A stretch of 64,000 nucleotides of DNA from Brettanomyces bruxellensis (Eukaryota; Ascomycota; Pichiomycetes; Pichiales; Pichiaceae), in assembly GCF_011074885.1 (NCBI RefSeq), contig NC_054684.1:62001-126000 (forward strand), in the 5' to 3' direction. Made by a program: the position numbers and the translations under genes. The notes beneath the pieces were generated by a model. The model made no database searches and had not been told where the DNA came from. It saw only the letters and a program-made list of their open reading frames with translations. Shown here piece by piece: positions 8,896 through 19,049 of this stretch; the stretch's first letter is position 1, and each line of letters starts with the position of its first letter.

Positions 8896-9507
8896 TGTCG
8901 GAGTTAAGAGAGACCTTATGAGTTACTCCCGGGCTTTAGCTATCAAACTCCTTCTTTAATAGAACTAATAAGAACCTAGCAGTCGGGGAGATTCAGACAA
9001 TTGTAAGGTCGGTTACCTAAGTGGGTGGATATAAATGTACCAAGTGGTCTGTGTGATAATGTTAATGCCTTTAACATTCTAACAATTGTGTATGTGTCAC
9101 CATAGAAGAAAATGAATTTACTTCCTTTACTCTGTTACCATCAAAGTGGAGTCGAACTAGTTGTATTGCAAAATAGGCTATCGGGTCTCGTCCCTTCGTA
9201 GAAGAAACAAGTTATATAAAAAGAGGTAAAGTAAAGTAAAAGTAAAAAGGAAAATAAAGTGAGGTAATCATACATAATAAAAAAAAAAAGATTTAATTCT
9301 CAGAAACAGAATTATGATCGCGCATAATTATTTTTCTGCTGATTCCCTAACATACACAGTTAGTGCATTTTATCCAGGATTGTCTCTATTAGATATTATT
9401 CTAAATCTTCGTTATTTTAGAATAAGTTCAGATCTCAAAACAAATAAATCTAATGACATATAATAATAGATTATCTAATACTAGGTAATATTCTCATATG
9501 TCCGACA
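8896..9507 (-). repeat. Solo LTR of the copia family (family C), full length
   Basis: A 612-bp LTR reading TGTCGGAG...GTCCGACA on the + strand, nearly identical to the LTR at 53110-53720. It interrupts the old gypsy LTR after GCGGA. No matching duplication follows it, because it abuts another, truncated copy. Orientation is given relative to the copia coding strand. Confidence 0.93.
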
Positions 9508-9993
9508 GAGGTAAAGTAAAGTAAAAATAAAAAGGAAAATAAAGTGAGGTAATCATACATAATATAAAAAAAAAGATTTAATTCTCAGAAACAGAATTAT
9601 GATCGCGCATAATTATTTTTCTGCTGATTCCCTAACATACACAGTTAGTGCATTTTATCCAGGATTGTCTCTATTAGATATTATTCTAAATCTTCGTTAT
9701 TTAAGAATTGTCAAAGTTAGTGTTACCAGATTCATATAGTATTTTGATATTTATTGTAGTATATAATAAAGAGTATGTATAATGATATACAAAAGGGAAT
9801 ATCTTCACGTTATATAGATGTAGTTCTCGTATTAATCGGATGATATAACAATACCATATTTCCTTACTTGAACTCCATTGTTCGAGAACTTCATTGTTTT
9901 GACAAGAATAAGTTCAGATCTCAAAACAAATAAATCTAATGTCATATAATAATAGATTACTTAATACTAGGCAATATTCTCATATGTCCGACA
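9508..9993 (-). repeat. Truncated family C LTR, interrupted by another solo LTR
   Basis: Starts abruptly inside the LTR (GAGGTAAAG) and runs to the proper end GTCCGACA at 9993. A 196-bp solo LTR (9709-9904) is inserted in it. The head-to-tail pair of a full and a partial family C LTR suggests recombination between copies followed by deletion. Confidence 0.88.
9709..9904. repeat. 196-bp solo LTR of another family (family Y) with AGAAT target duplication
   Basis: Begins TGTCAAAG and ends TTTTGACA, flanked by AGAAT at 9704-9708 and 9905-9909. The host LTR has this AGAAT only once, so removing the insert and one repeat rebuilds the host sequence. No other copy is seen in the window, and the coding strand of the parent element cannot be told. 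Confidence 0.8.
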
Positions 9994-10180
9994 ATTTACA
10001 TTCAATGTTTTCTCCATTTTCTGCTTAATAAAATATTTTTGTTAGTCTTACAATTTTAATAATCAATTGTTCGTGTTTCTTTGTCTAGGAATCCTATTTG
10101 TATTATGCGGTCTTTTTCCCGTTTGATCATTTCTCATTAAAAATCTGGCTGAGCGTTACAATTACTTCTATAACGGATTG
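9994..10180 (-). repeat. Diverged gypsy LTR fragment
   Basis: The first ~160 bp resemble the other end of the gypsy LTR (shared core TCTGCTTAATAAAATATTT, then AATTTTAATAA) but are much more diverged than the 8728-8895 relic. It may be the far half of that LTR or a separate, older insertion. Confidence 0.5.
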
Positions 10181-10511
10181 TAAAAATATGCACCAGGCTA
10201 CAATAGTTTATTTGTGAGCTTTCTACTTATTTCATATATATTTTTTTGATTCAAAAAACAAACGAATTCTATATTATAGCTCCAATATAAACTATTCACG
10301 TTTCTATCTGAATTTTTGTATTTCTGTCAATTATACGATATCCTGCTACTTTGAGTAATCCTGTTTATTATTACAAGCAATTATGAAATCAAACAAAAAG
10401 AAAATTATAATATATTTATTGCCTTGCCGACAATTTGAAATTTTATGCATAAATGAAAGATACTCAGGAAGAAAGCATTTAAATCAGGTATTCAAGAAGA
10501 AATTATTTAAA
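10181..10511. other. Intergenic, 3' flank of ICL1
   Basis: AT-rich sequence between the LTR relics and the ICL1 stop. No gene, tRNA or repeat recognised. Confidence 0.6.
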
Positions 10512-12152
10512 TCACTTGAACTGTGATTCTGTAACACCTTCACCCATTGCCGCAGTGCTGGAAACTCCGCCAGTGACCATTTTTACAATGCTATCAACAT
10601 ACTCGGCTCCAGACCACTTTTGGTGTCTAACAACCTCCACATTATCTTCGATCTCATGTGCTTGAATATTTTGGCCATATGCTCTCATTCCAATCTTCTT
10701 AAAGTCACGGGCAAAATTATCCACAGCAAGAGCATTTAGATGCAAACCACCCAACGTGATAAACTGCCAAATAAAGCCAAGCTTTGTTAATCTTTGAATA
10801 TACGTTTCCTGCTCCTCTGATGACATTGCAGTGTTCCAGTTAAATGATGGCGACAAGTTGTAGGTCAACCATTTATCTGGATACACGGCTTTCACACCTT
10901 CAGCAAATTCCTTGGCCTGTTCGTAAATTGGTAATTTAGTTTCCATCCATAAGAAATCAGCATATGGACCAAATGCTCTAGCACGATTAATAGCACATTG
11001 TGTACCGCCTTGGTATCGGTAGTAGCCTTCCCGAACCCTTGGTTTATCCCAATCAAAATAGACTTCCTTTCCAAGAATTTCTTTGGCAAGTTTTCTTGCC
11101 TCAACGTTGGATGTACAGCTAAGTGGTGTAACCTTATCATTGAATTTTTTGATAGCGGCATTCTTATCCTTTATATCTGACTTCTTTATTTCTGTCTCCA
11201 CTGCTTCACTAAAGCGCATAACCCCAGCTTTTGCCATCCAATCAGATTCAACCTTTTCCAATTCTTTACCATACATTCCCTTATTCTGTGCCGCATTCAT
11301 TACATCAACCAGAGGCTCGATGTCAGGATTCGTGCTTCCCAAAATAAAATAATGATCTCTAAAGTCAATTGTGGAAGTAATCAATGTTGCGGCCTCGGAA
11401 TCTGTTCTAGCAACAAGAATCAAGTCAGAACCAAAAACATCTGCAGATGCCCTTATGCAAATCAATCTATTTATGTGCTCCTGGATAGGAACAAGAACCT
11501 TACCGGCCATATGTCCGCACTTCTTAGTACCTGGAGCCTGGTCCTCAATATGTATTCCAGCAGCGCCACTCTCAATAAACAACTTGGTTAACTTGAATAT
11601 TGCTGTGGTACCACCATGACCAGTATCGGCGTCCGCGATAATGGGTCTCATGAAATCAATATAAGGCATTTTCGCCCTTTTCTCTTCGGAAACAGAAAAT
11701 CTCTCTCTGTGCTGGACCCGGTCATGAAACAATTGGGCATAAAACAAATGTTGAACCTTGTTTGGAACAGTGTCCATAGGGTAATCAGCCAAATCAGGAG
11801 ATGGTTCATTAGAAGTGGAAGCAGTTGATGAGCATTGCCATCCACTGACATAAACAGTGTCTAGGTATTTTGCCATCTGAGACACATGAATTGGGTCAAG
11901 GGCTCCAAATGTTATGGAAGAAGTACCATTTTTGGCATGCTCCTGGAATAACTTAAAAGCTTTCTTCGCCATGATGTCAGATGCATTTGGGTTTTTAACC
12001 GTGGACCTTCTGGAGGCAATATCCTCAGCGGTGTAAGGCCTTTTGATCCCTTTCCAACGAGGTTCCGACCACCACTTTTTAATTGAAGCAACCTCATTGT
12101 TGAAATCCTGTTGTTCTTTCTCAAGATCTATACTTGTATAAACCATTGTCAT
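10512..12152 (-). CDS. ICL1: Isocitrate lyase
   Basis: Cleaves isocitrate to succinate and glyoxylate, the first step of the glyoxylate bypass needed for growth on C2 compounds. The 546-residue length matches yeast enzymes (about 550). The isocitrate lyase signature KKCGH is at residues 210-214 with catalytic Cys212. Other family blocks are ADADTGHGG before it and ARTDSEAAT after it, and the eukaryotic insert region is present. The ATG at 12152 is preferred; a second ATG two codons on is possible. The C-terminus QFK is not a standard peroxisomal targeting tripeptide, which fits a mainly cytosolic enzyme as in S. cerevisiae. The upstream region carries a TATA box and a Mig1-like motif, as expected for a glucose-repressed gene. 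Confidence 0.97.
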   Translation of the reverse strand: MTMVYTSIDLEKEQQDFNNEVASIKKWWSEPRWKGIKRPYTAEDIASRRSTVKNPNASDIMAKKAFKLFQEHAKNGTSSITFGALDPIHVSQMAKYLDTVYVSGWQCSSTASTSNEPSPDLADYPMDTVPNKVQHLFYAQLFHDRVQHRERFSVSEEKRAKMPYIDFMRPIIADADTGHGGTTAIFKLTKLFIESGAAGIHIEDQAPGTKKCGHMAGKVLVPIQEHINRLICIRASADVFGSDLILVARTDSEAATLITSTIDFRDHYFILGSTNPDIEPLVDVMNAAQNKGMYGKELEKVESDWMAKAGVMRFSEAVETEIKKSDIKDKNAAIKKFNDKVTPLSCTSNVEARKLAKEILGKEVYFDWDKPRVREGYYRYQGGTQCAINRARAFGPYADFLWMETKLPIYEQAKEFAEGVKAVYPDKWLTYNLSPSFNWNTAMSSEEQETYIQRLTKLGFIWQFITLGGLHLNALAVDNFARDFKKIGMRAYGQNIQAHEIEDNVEVVRHQKWSGAEYVDSIVKMVTGGVSSTAAMGEGVTESQFK

Positions 12153-13412
12153 AGCTTAGTATTCAATTTTTCTTTTAAATCAAGCTTGTGTTTTCAAACT
12201 TTTCTGGTTAACGAGAATTAAAGGTAAAGCAGTGGCGAAGAAAAAAGCACTTCCATTATGGGAATGAAGGCCATATTTATATTTCTTGTAGTTCAAATTG
12301 TAAAAAAAAATCGATTAGGCTATTATCATTTCTAAACTAACACAAGTATCTTCCTTTCCACCATTAAATACCAGAAAACGAAAGAATTCCTTTCGGCCTA
12401 AAAGTCCGAAAACCCGCGAACTGAGAAAACTATTGTGGAGATCCATCCGCCTGGGGCAAAAAAGATTATTGTGGGGAAACGGAATCATCTGTGTTCAAGC
12501 AAGAGTACCTATGCACTTGGCATAATATAATGGTTATTCGTTGATTTGAGGCATAAATTTACTTATGACCTTTTTGCTGTCCAAATGAATAAATTTTTTA
12601 CCCCGGTTACTTTATTTATTTATTATTCATCAGCTTGCCCTCACTCCGAAGGGTTAACGAACAGATGAAAAAGCAAAACCTATCTTCCCCTTATTGCCGT
12701 TTCAACATTGATAAATAATTCCGAAAAGCCGTGTTCCATCTCTAAACGCACATAAATTTGTTTATGCGTGAAAGAACGCTTCTCCGAACTCGGAATTAAT
12801 GTTGGAACGCTTATTACGAATAATTTTACGTACAAAATATTTCTGCTTTGTGTACGCAATAACAGGATGTGAAGAGTTACGTAAAGATGTTGATAAAACT
12901 GATCATGATATACAACAAATAAATTAAATATTCATGAAAACAGCTGTAGTTCCTTACGATGATGATAAATTCGCTCTCAATTCCGACAACTTTTGGTGAA
13001 AATGTGCTCTTTCAATTTGCTTTATTCGCACATATAAATCAAAAATTGTTCAATCATTTGGACGTACTCTTGAGTGACATATTTTATCAGATATAAATTT
13101 AAAGAGAATGTCTGCAATACAGTAAGTGAAAATACAAAAATCGTGTATACCGATCAACATTTAAAGCATTGAAGTACTGTGTTTCGAGCATCTATATAAT
13201 CTTAATGCAACTTGATGCAGCTACATGATGATCTATACGGGCATCGGAAATCAGTTAAATTATATATACACATATATATATTTATTTTTTTTTGCGAAGC
13301 AATTTTTCTCATTTGACATCTAGAGTTTTAATAACCATATTCCAATTTCTGACAGTTTAAGAATAATTGTCTTTTCAAAAACAACAGTTACTAATATCTG
13401 CACAATTTTTCA
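12153..13412. promoter_or_regulatory. Divergent promoter region of ICL1 and PRP4
   Basis: A 1.26-kb gap between divergent genes. On the ICL1 side, TATAAATA (minus strand, 12281-12274) lies about 120 bp before the ATG. ATTATTGTGGGG at 12465-12476 fits the Mig1 repressor consensus (AT-rich block then SYGGGG), and a related TATTGTGGAG is at 12431-12440. CCATCCG (12443-12449) and nearby CCG triplets could be part of a Cat8/Sip4 element, but no full consensus is seen. The half near PRP4 is plain AT-rich sequence. No RNA gene recognised. Confidence 0.45.
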
Positions 13413-14729
13413 ATGGAAGAAGCTAGTAATTTGACCGAAATCGTTCCTACGATAGATGACGATGTGAAATTTGTGTTAAGGCGTTTCCAACAACCTATCA
13501 TATACTTTGGTGAAGGTCCGTTGGAACGAAGACAGCGGCTCATAGAGTTCTTTTCAAAGAATAAAAACTCCATGGAAAGTTTTCTTTCTTCACAAGCAGA
13601 ACTGGGCAAAGAAAGCATTGCTCCCTCTAAGTCAGAGGAGCAGAAAGATGAAGAATTTTATACACCAGGGCCTGATGTGCTCTTTGATGTGAGGGTGCGA
13701 ATAGCGGATTCCTCCCTTAACAGAGCAAAAATTAGGACTGATAAGCAGAGAGAATTGTACCAGAACTTTGATATGATTACAGAACTTAAATCCAGACGGT
13801 CGTATTATGCAACCTTGAAGACGATGGAAATCGAAGGTTCTCAGGTTATCTCGAACCGTTTCACATCGGCCCTAAAATTCTCGTATAGTAGTGCTTTCAT
13901 TGCAGCGGGATCCTGGGATGGTCATTGTTATATATTAGATCCACATTCTTTGGATGTTAAACGGACATTTATGGATGTAGGAGACGGTAAAATTTCCACG
14001 TTGGATTGGATGCCGCACTCAAATGAAATAGTTGCCACCGGTGGATCTGAAGGTAATATTACATTACTTAACATGTCAGCAGTACATATGAAGAAATATC
14101 CAAAATTTTATGGTCACACAGATAGAGTGACATCCCTACAGTTTATTCCCATCGATAGTCTTATTGCTAGTGCATCGTATGATATGACCTGGAGACTTTG
14201 GGATGTCGAAACACAGAAATCATTATATTACCAGGAAGGACATTCCAAAGAACTGACTTCATTGAGCTGTCATCCAGATGGATCACTTCTCGCCACTGCC
14301 GGTCTTGATGCGATCATTAGAATTTGGGATATAAGAACAGGAAAATCAATAGCAGCTCTTGAGAAAAATGGACATATTCGTGCAATCCATGGCTTAGCCT
14401 GGCGCCCAAATGGATATCAACTTATTAGTGGAGGTGCAGATAATAACCTTAAAGTGTGGGATTTGAGAAGAGCCGATTCAGCTGCCACAAACACAGTGTT
14501 GGCTCATTCAAAGGTCATAACAGACATTAAAATTTCCCCCGATGATAAGTACATTACATCCTGTGGCTATGATGGATATCTGAATTTGATATCAAGTGAT
14601 AACTTTTCAGTTATTAAAAAATTCAAAAATGTTGACAAATTAATGTGTTGTGACATCTCTTCTGATAGTAAAACAATCATTACTGGCGGCTGGGACAGGT
14701 CGGTTAAAATTTATCACACGGAACTCTAA
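13413..14729 (+). CDS. PRP4: U4/U6 snRNP splicing factor Prp4 (WD40)
   Basis: Component of the U4/U6 particle of the spliceosome; it holds U4/U6 and binds Prp3. The 438-residue protein has the family's N-terminal motif (residues about 18-52, VLRRFQQPIIYFGEGPLERRQ, the SFM region), then a linker and seven WD40 repeats from about residue 145 to the end, with clear repeat ends such as YDMTWRLWDVET, LDAIIRIWDIRTGK, ADNNLKVWDLR and WDRSVKIYHTEL. S. cerevisiae Prp4 has 465 residues. The gene converges on AOS1 with an 79-bp gap between stops. Confidence 0.95.
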   Translation: MEEASNLTEIVPTIDDDVKFVLRRFQQPIIYFGEGPLERRQRLIEFFSKNKNSMESFLSSQAELGKESIAPSKSEEQKDEEFYTPGPDVLFDVRVRIADSSLNRAKIRTDKQRELYQNFDMITELKSRRSYYATLKTMEIEGSQVISNRFTSALKFSYSSAFIAAGSWDGHCYILDPHSLDVKRTFMDVGDGKISTLDWMPHSNEIVATGGSEGNITLLNMSAVHMKKYPKFYGHTDRVTSLQFIPIDSLIASASYDMTWRLWDVETQKSLYYQEGHSKELTSLSCHPDGSLLATAGLDAIIRIWDIRTGKSIAALEKNGHIRAIHGLAWRPNGYQLISGGADNNLKVWDLRRADSAATNTVLAHSKVITDIKISPDDKYITSCGYDGYLNLISSDNFSVIKKFKNVDKLMCCDISSDSKTIITGGWDRSVKIYHTEL

Positions 14730-14808
14730 TTCATTCATTAATACCGTAATTTGCGTTATCTTTACAAAACAAATATATATATCTGAGAGTGTATCCCTAC
14801 CAATAATT

Positions 14809-15943
14809 TCACAATATGTACATTAGCATTTCATCACTCGAGCCATCTAGTACAACAAAGTTGTCGATCGGAACTTCTTTTCCAACCAAACAATTAATTA
14901 TGTCTTGTGAAACTGCGCCGCCAATGATACTGCTAATAGGTTGATATTCACAGTAAGCCTGCTTTGCAAGCTGCGCTATCTTCTTAGTATTGTCTGTTGC
15001 TATCTGCATTGGTAATCCCATTTTTTCCAACACTTTCTTCGTATTTTCTAATAATTCCTTTTCACTGATATTAACATCTTCTATTTTCTTATTTATTGCA
15101 CTTTCATACTCAAGAAGCCCTAGGATTCCTGGGAGAAGGACACTGACCTTTCTAATCTGTTTCTTTGGTGTGCGATATATGTTTTTAATAAAAGTACTGC
15201 CTATTTCTGAAAATGGACGATACTTAAAATTCATCAAACACTCCTGAATCGATTTATCGTTCTCTTGTTTCTCGTGAATTTTTATTATTGTACTTACCTC
15301 GTCGGTTCGACCAACTTTTTTCTGTGAGGATTTATCATATTTCACTGTTGAATGATGCTCAATTAAATCAGCGAATATAAATCCGAATAGGCCGTGAGTA
15401 GATGTGCAATAGAATGGAATATTTAATGTTCTAGTGATGTTGTTCAACCTTATTATTTCTTCTTTGTTGACACCAGTAGCGATTGTTAAACTAAATTTTG
15501 AAATAAAGGTTTCCAAATCTGACAATGTTCTCCAGTCATCTGTAACAATATTTAACTGAACCCTTTTGTTCAAATCAGAAACGCTATTTCTGCATGCTTC
15601 CAATTTTAATCTTCCTATTTGTGAAGAAGAAAGAAAAAAGTTTGATGCCATATCTTGATCAAGTACTTTATTTCCATCAACTATAGTTAAGGAGCCGACA
15701 CCCGCAAGCATCAAATTTTTACAAATTTCGACACCCACACTTGTAAAATTTATCAAAAGAATTCTAGAATTCCTTAGGCTTGCCTGAGCATCCATTCCCC
15801 ATAATCTAATCTGTCTATCGTATAGCTTGATTTCATCTGTAGTATTAATCAGTTAGTATTGTTAGCTTCAGACGCAATTAATCATATATTTAAAAAAACA
15901 ATAACATACCATCTGTAAGTGTATTCAAATTAGTCTTCTTCAT
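14809..15943 (-). CDS. AOS1: SUMO-activating enzyme subunit Aos1, two exons
   Basis: Forms with Uba2 the E1 enzyme that adenylates SUMO (Smt3). The CDS is exon 1 at 15943-15910 (34 nt) joined to exon 2 at 15836-14809, giving 353 residues (S. cerevisiae: 347). Splicing creates the E1 motif LYDRQIRLWG at about residues 16-25, which confirms the exon join. The nucleotide-fold block follows (RILLINFTSVGVEICKNL, GVGSLTIVDG), then MASNFFL. Like other Aos1 proteins it lacks the catalytic cysteine domain, which is in Uba2. Reading exon 2 alone from its first ATG would lose 25 residues. The related Nedd8 subunit Ula1 is less likely from length and motif spacing. Divergent from HDA3 with about 300 bp between starts. 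Confidence 0.9.
15837..15909 (-). other. Spliceosomal intron of AOS1 (73 nt)
   Basis: 5' splice site GTATGT, branch site TACTAAC, 3' site TACAG, all matching the yeast consensus. It splits the coding sequence after 11 codons plus one base. The only intron I can support in a protein gene of this window. Confidence 0.92.
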
Positions 15944-16242
15944 TTTCTAAAAAATTTGCTTTGAAATTAGTCCGGAAAGCAAGGATGATTTAATAACGTG
16001 TGATAACACGACTGCTTCACTTTTCACGTTGAGTTTATATCTAGTTAATTTGTTTGTAGATTTATTAAGTGAAGAGGAGTTAAGAAAATCAAAAGTTTCA
16101 GGACGAGAGCACGAAAAAAAATTTGTATAAATAAATTGTAAAGGAAACAGAGCATTCAATCTTGATTTGTTTTCATCTTTTAAATATCTCTCAACGACTT
16201 TCAGATTCAGCGTTTACTAAGGAATATTGAGTCTATATTAAA

Positions 16243-18285
16243 ATGGATTTAAAACGAATTTTGGATGCAAAACCCGAACCTCAGGTTATTGATAAAGAGC
16301 ATTTCTTTATTGACCCAGATTATCAAATATCAAACAACTATAAAATACTTACGCCGATGAGTGATTTCCAGAAAGAATTAACCGACCAGATTGTTTCATT
16401 ACATTACAGTGATATTCTTAAATTCTTTGAAAGAGCAAATGACAAGAATAATGATGGGCTTACTTCTACAAACAGAAAAATTATTTTAGACTCTTTGCAT
16501 ACCATGTTAAACAACGATCAGCTCATCACTTCGCATCCTTACCTTTTGATTGATCATTACTTTCCTAAAAGCTTGACTAATAGAGACTTACCGAAACGGT
16601 TAGCGGAGACAAGTGGTAAATTTCAAGTTTTGAATGATATTTTAAATATACTGGATGCTGCATATAATCCTAGGGATAAAAATGATCATTCCAGAGATAG
16701 CAATAAAAATATTGATGTTGGAATTGTTGCTAGAGAAGGTAAAACCTTAGATCTAGTTAACTCCCTTTGTACCGGTTCAAAATGCTATTTGAAAAGATAT
16801 TCAGGTGTTAAGGTTAGGGATTCCAGTGCAAAGCAAAAGGCGCATATGGGACTTCACTTAACAGTGCATCTCTTTCCTTCCAGTATGGAAAATTTAAATG
16901 AGAAGGACCTGCCAAACAATGAAGAAGACGAAAACTTAGGTCTCGACTTTTTAATTCTTTTTGATGTAACAGCAGACCCTAATAATGAGAAACTTCGCAA
17001 ATACCTATCCTCACAAACACAAATATTACAATTAGTCCCGATATATTCGGTGGACCACATTGCACTTTATTTCAGAAATCAATTTAGCGATAGATCTAGT
17101 GATGATTATATAAGAAGAGTTGTTGCAGCCGTTGTGAGCATGAGGGGAAGCGTTGGCCAACTTCCTACAATCTTGAAACCTGTGTATACTTCACACCTGA
17201 AGTATTTAACTGATTGGTTTAAGCAGCCTTGCAAAACTGACTGGCCATTGCCGGACATTCCTGAAATTCCAATATTTCATAGTAAAGATGTTGAGCACTC
17301 GTTGCTTACTGAAGTCAAGTTCAATTTTGATAACAAGGATTTTTTAAAGGAGGAAGCGGAATCAAAGGAAGAATCCAAGGAGTTAAATTTGAATTTCAAT
17401 TTTGGAAGCGGTAAAACTAAAATGGTGAGCCATATTGTACAGCCCCGCTATTGCGGAGAAAATGAGAAGAAGCTTGATTTTTATGAATCAAAAAGATGGC
17501 AGAAAAAGTATTTAACGAATCCTCTCAACAGTGATTATTACAAACTTACTGGTATCTCAAAAGAGATTCATCAGGATGAGGTCCTCACTCATACACTTAT
17601 ATACAGTCTCACGATGAAAATGTCTGCATTGCAAAGCACTAATACAGAACTTAGGATGTTTGATGATACGTTTGAATCGAGGATGAAAGAATTTGCAATT
17701 ATGAGGAGAGAATACAGTCGAATGTTGAGGAAGGCAGAAAATATGCGGAAAAATGTATTTTCAAAGACAACAGCAATAGAGGGTCTTGATGTTAGGATTG
17801 AAAAGTTGAAGAAGGAGTTATCGATGGTAAGGGAGGATGTTTCTAAGCTAGTCAACTCCTTCTCAACAGAGGGTGAAAAGTCGGCAAGTAAGAAATGGAT
17901 ATGCTTAGATAAGGAGACCGTAGAATGCAAAGATAATATGACCCGGATCCAAAAGAAGGTGGAATCGAACAATACGGAAATGAAGTACATGAGAGAAGAG
18001 CTGATAAGAGCGAAGAAGTCTGTAGAGGAGTCTGCCGTTCAGTTTGATAAAAAGAAATCATACGCACGACAATTACGTGAGAAAATAAAGGAACAATCCG
18101 AAGAAACGTCAACCGCCAACTTGAAAAAGAAGCAACTAGAGCAGGCCAAAGAAAATTGCGATAAAGCTAGAAATAAAAACATAGAACTTCGTGATCGGCT
18201 CGATCTTACATTAAAAAGACTTGTGGAAGCATCTTCGGGACGATCTAGATACGTGAACTATGCCCGTGGTGGTCTTTTGGGTTAA
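16243..18285 (+). CDS. HDA3: HDA1 deacetylase complex subunit Hda3
   Basis: Non-catalytic subunit of the class II histone deacetylase complex Hda1-Hda2-Hda3. The start MDLKRILDAKP and the block KELTDQIVSLHYSDIL (about residues 45-60) match the Hda3 N-terminus closely, followed by HPYLLIDHYFPKSL, a helicase-like DNA-binding fold with REGKTLDLVNSL and LDFLILFDVTAD. The last ~200 residues (about 460-660) are a long coiled coil, the known platform for complex assembly. Length 680 against 655 in S. cerevisiae. The paralogue Hda2 shares the fold, but the N-terminus is clearly Hda3-like. Confidence 0.93.
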   Translation: MDLKRILDAKPEPQVIDKEHFFIDPDYQISNNYKILTPMSDFQKELTDQIVSLHYSDILKFFERANDKNNDGLTSTNRKIILDSLHTMLNNDQLITSHPYLLIDHYFPKSLTNRDLPKRLAETSGKFQVLNDILNILDAAYNPRDKNDHSRDSNKNIDVGIVAREGKTLDLVNSLCTGSKCYLKRYSGVKVRDSSAKQKAHMGLHLTVHLFPSSMENLNEKDLPNNEEDENLGLDFLILFDVTADPNNEKLRKYLSSQTQILQLVPIYSVDHIALYFRNQFSDRSSDDYIRRVVAAVVSMRGSVGQLPTILKPVYTSHLKYLTDWFKQPCKTDWPLPDIPEIPIFHSKDVEHSLLTEVKFNFDNKDFLKEEAESKEESKELNLNFNFGSGKTKMVSHIVQPRYCGENEKKLDFYESKRWQKKYLTNPLNSDYYKLTGISKEIHQDEVLTHTLIYSLTMKMSALQSTNTELRMFDDTFESRMKEFAIMRREYSRMLRKAENMRKNVFSKTTAIEGLDVRIEKLKKELSMVREDVSKLVNSFSTEGEKSASKKWICLDKETVECKDNMTRIQKKVESNNTEMKYMREELIRAKKSVEESAVQFDKKKSYARQLREKIKEQSEETSTANLKKKQLEQAKENCDKARNKNIELRDRLDLTLKRLVEASSGRSRYVNYARGGLLG

Positions 18286-18809
18286 TTCTGTAAATCATCC
18301 CTCCATACCGCTCAATTACTTGATATTAACGATATAAATTAAAATTTTCTATTATGTGTATAAATTCATATTTCGTTTTAAATTTTCCGCAGCATAAAAG
18401 GCCTGTGCTCAGTTTCATATAAGAGAAGCATGTATTGTTTAAATTGTTTGTTGCTTTATTTCGGTTGATCTTGAACAGTCTCAACACCACCGCCTTACGG
18501 AAACCCGATGATCTCCGAAAGCAACCTCGAAAAATAAAAATAAAAATGGAAATAAAGAAAAGCAGCATCTTACCAAAAAAATAAAATCTGCACTTAATAC
18601 AATCAAAGCTACAACAATAATTATTTTTCCCAAAGTATCAACGAAATTATTCGATTCGTAAATAAAAAAAGCACGACAAGAAACCTCATCGATTAAAGTA
18701 TAAACGTGATCAACTCGGCTCAACGTATCACTCACAAAAAATTAAAGCAATGTAACAAGCTGGCAAGTATTAATACACCCAAATGCTCAATAAGTTAATA
18801 TCCATTAAC
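18286..18809. other. Intergenic between HDA3 and the small GPI protein gene
   Basis: Convergent 3' ends over 524 bp. A minus-strand frame at 18481-18735 has a hydrophobic stretch but starts with GTG and has no ATG, so I do not call it a gene. Confidence 0.5.
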
Positions 18810-19049
18810 TTACAAAAGCATAGCACCAGCAGCCAAAGCGGCGGCACCAGCGGCGTAGACGTTGGCGTGGCCAGCAGCGGCGGCACCCTCAAATGGAGCA
18901 ACAGAGGTGGCATTCTCCTCTGGGCAGTAGGTAGAGGTCAAAGTGATAGTCTCACATGGACCAGCCTCAGAACATGAGGTGATAGTCTCGATGACGGTGG
19001 TGTTGTAAGCAGCAACGGCAGAGGCGAACAAAACAGTAGAGAACTTCAT
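18810..19049 (-). CDS. Small GPI-anchored cell-wall protein
   Basis: A 79-residue precursor: signal peptide (residues 1-14, MKFSTVLFASAVAA), a short mature part with N-glycosylation sequons (NTT, NAT) and four cysteines, and a C-terminal GPI signal made of small residues then a hydrophobic tail (GAAAAGHANVYAAGAAALAAGAMLL). The C-x4-C...C pattern with ITLTST resembles the repeat tail of yeast wall proteins such as Spi1, Sed1 and Ccw14, without the Ser/Thr-rich stalk. It probably ends up linked to wall glucan or the membrane. The upstream gap of 2.3 kb suggests a heavily regulated promoter. Confidence 0.85.
   Translation of the reverse strand: MKFSTVLFASAVAAYNTTVIETITSCSEAGPCETITLTSTYCPEENATSVAPFEGAAAAGHANVYAAGAAALAAGAMLL

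Noticed and set aside
18481..18735. A minus-strand frame with a possible membrane segment next to the small GPI gene.
   Set aside because: No ATG start and no intron pattern that gives a credible first exon.
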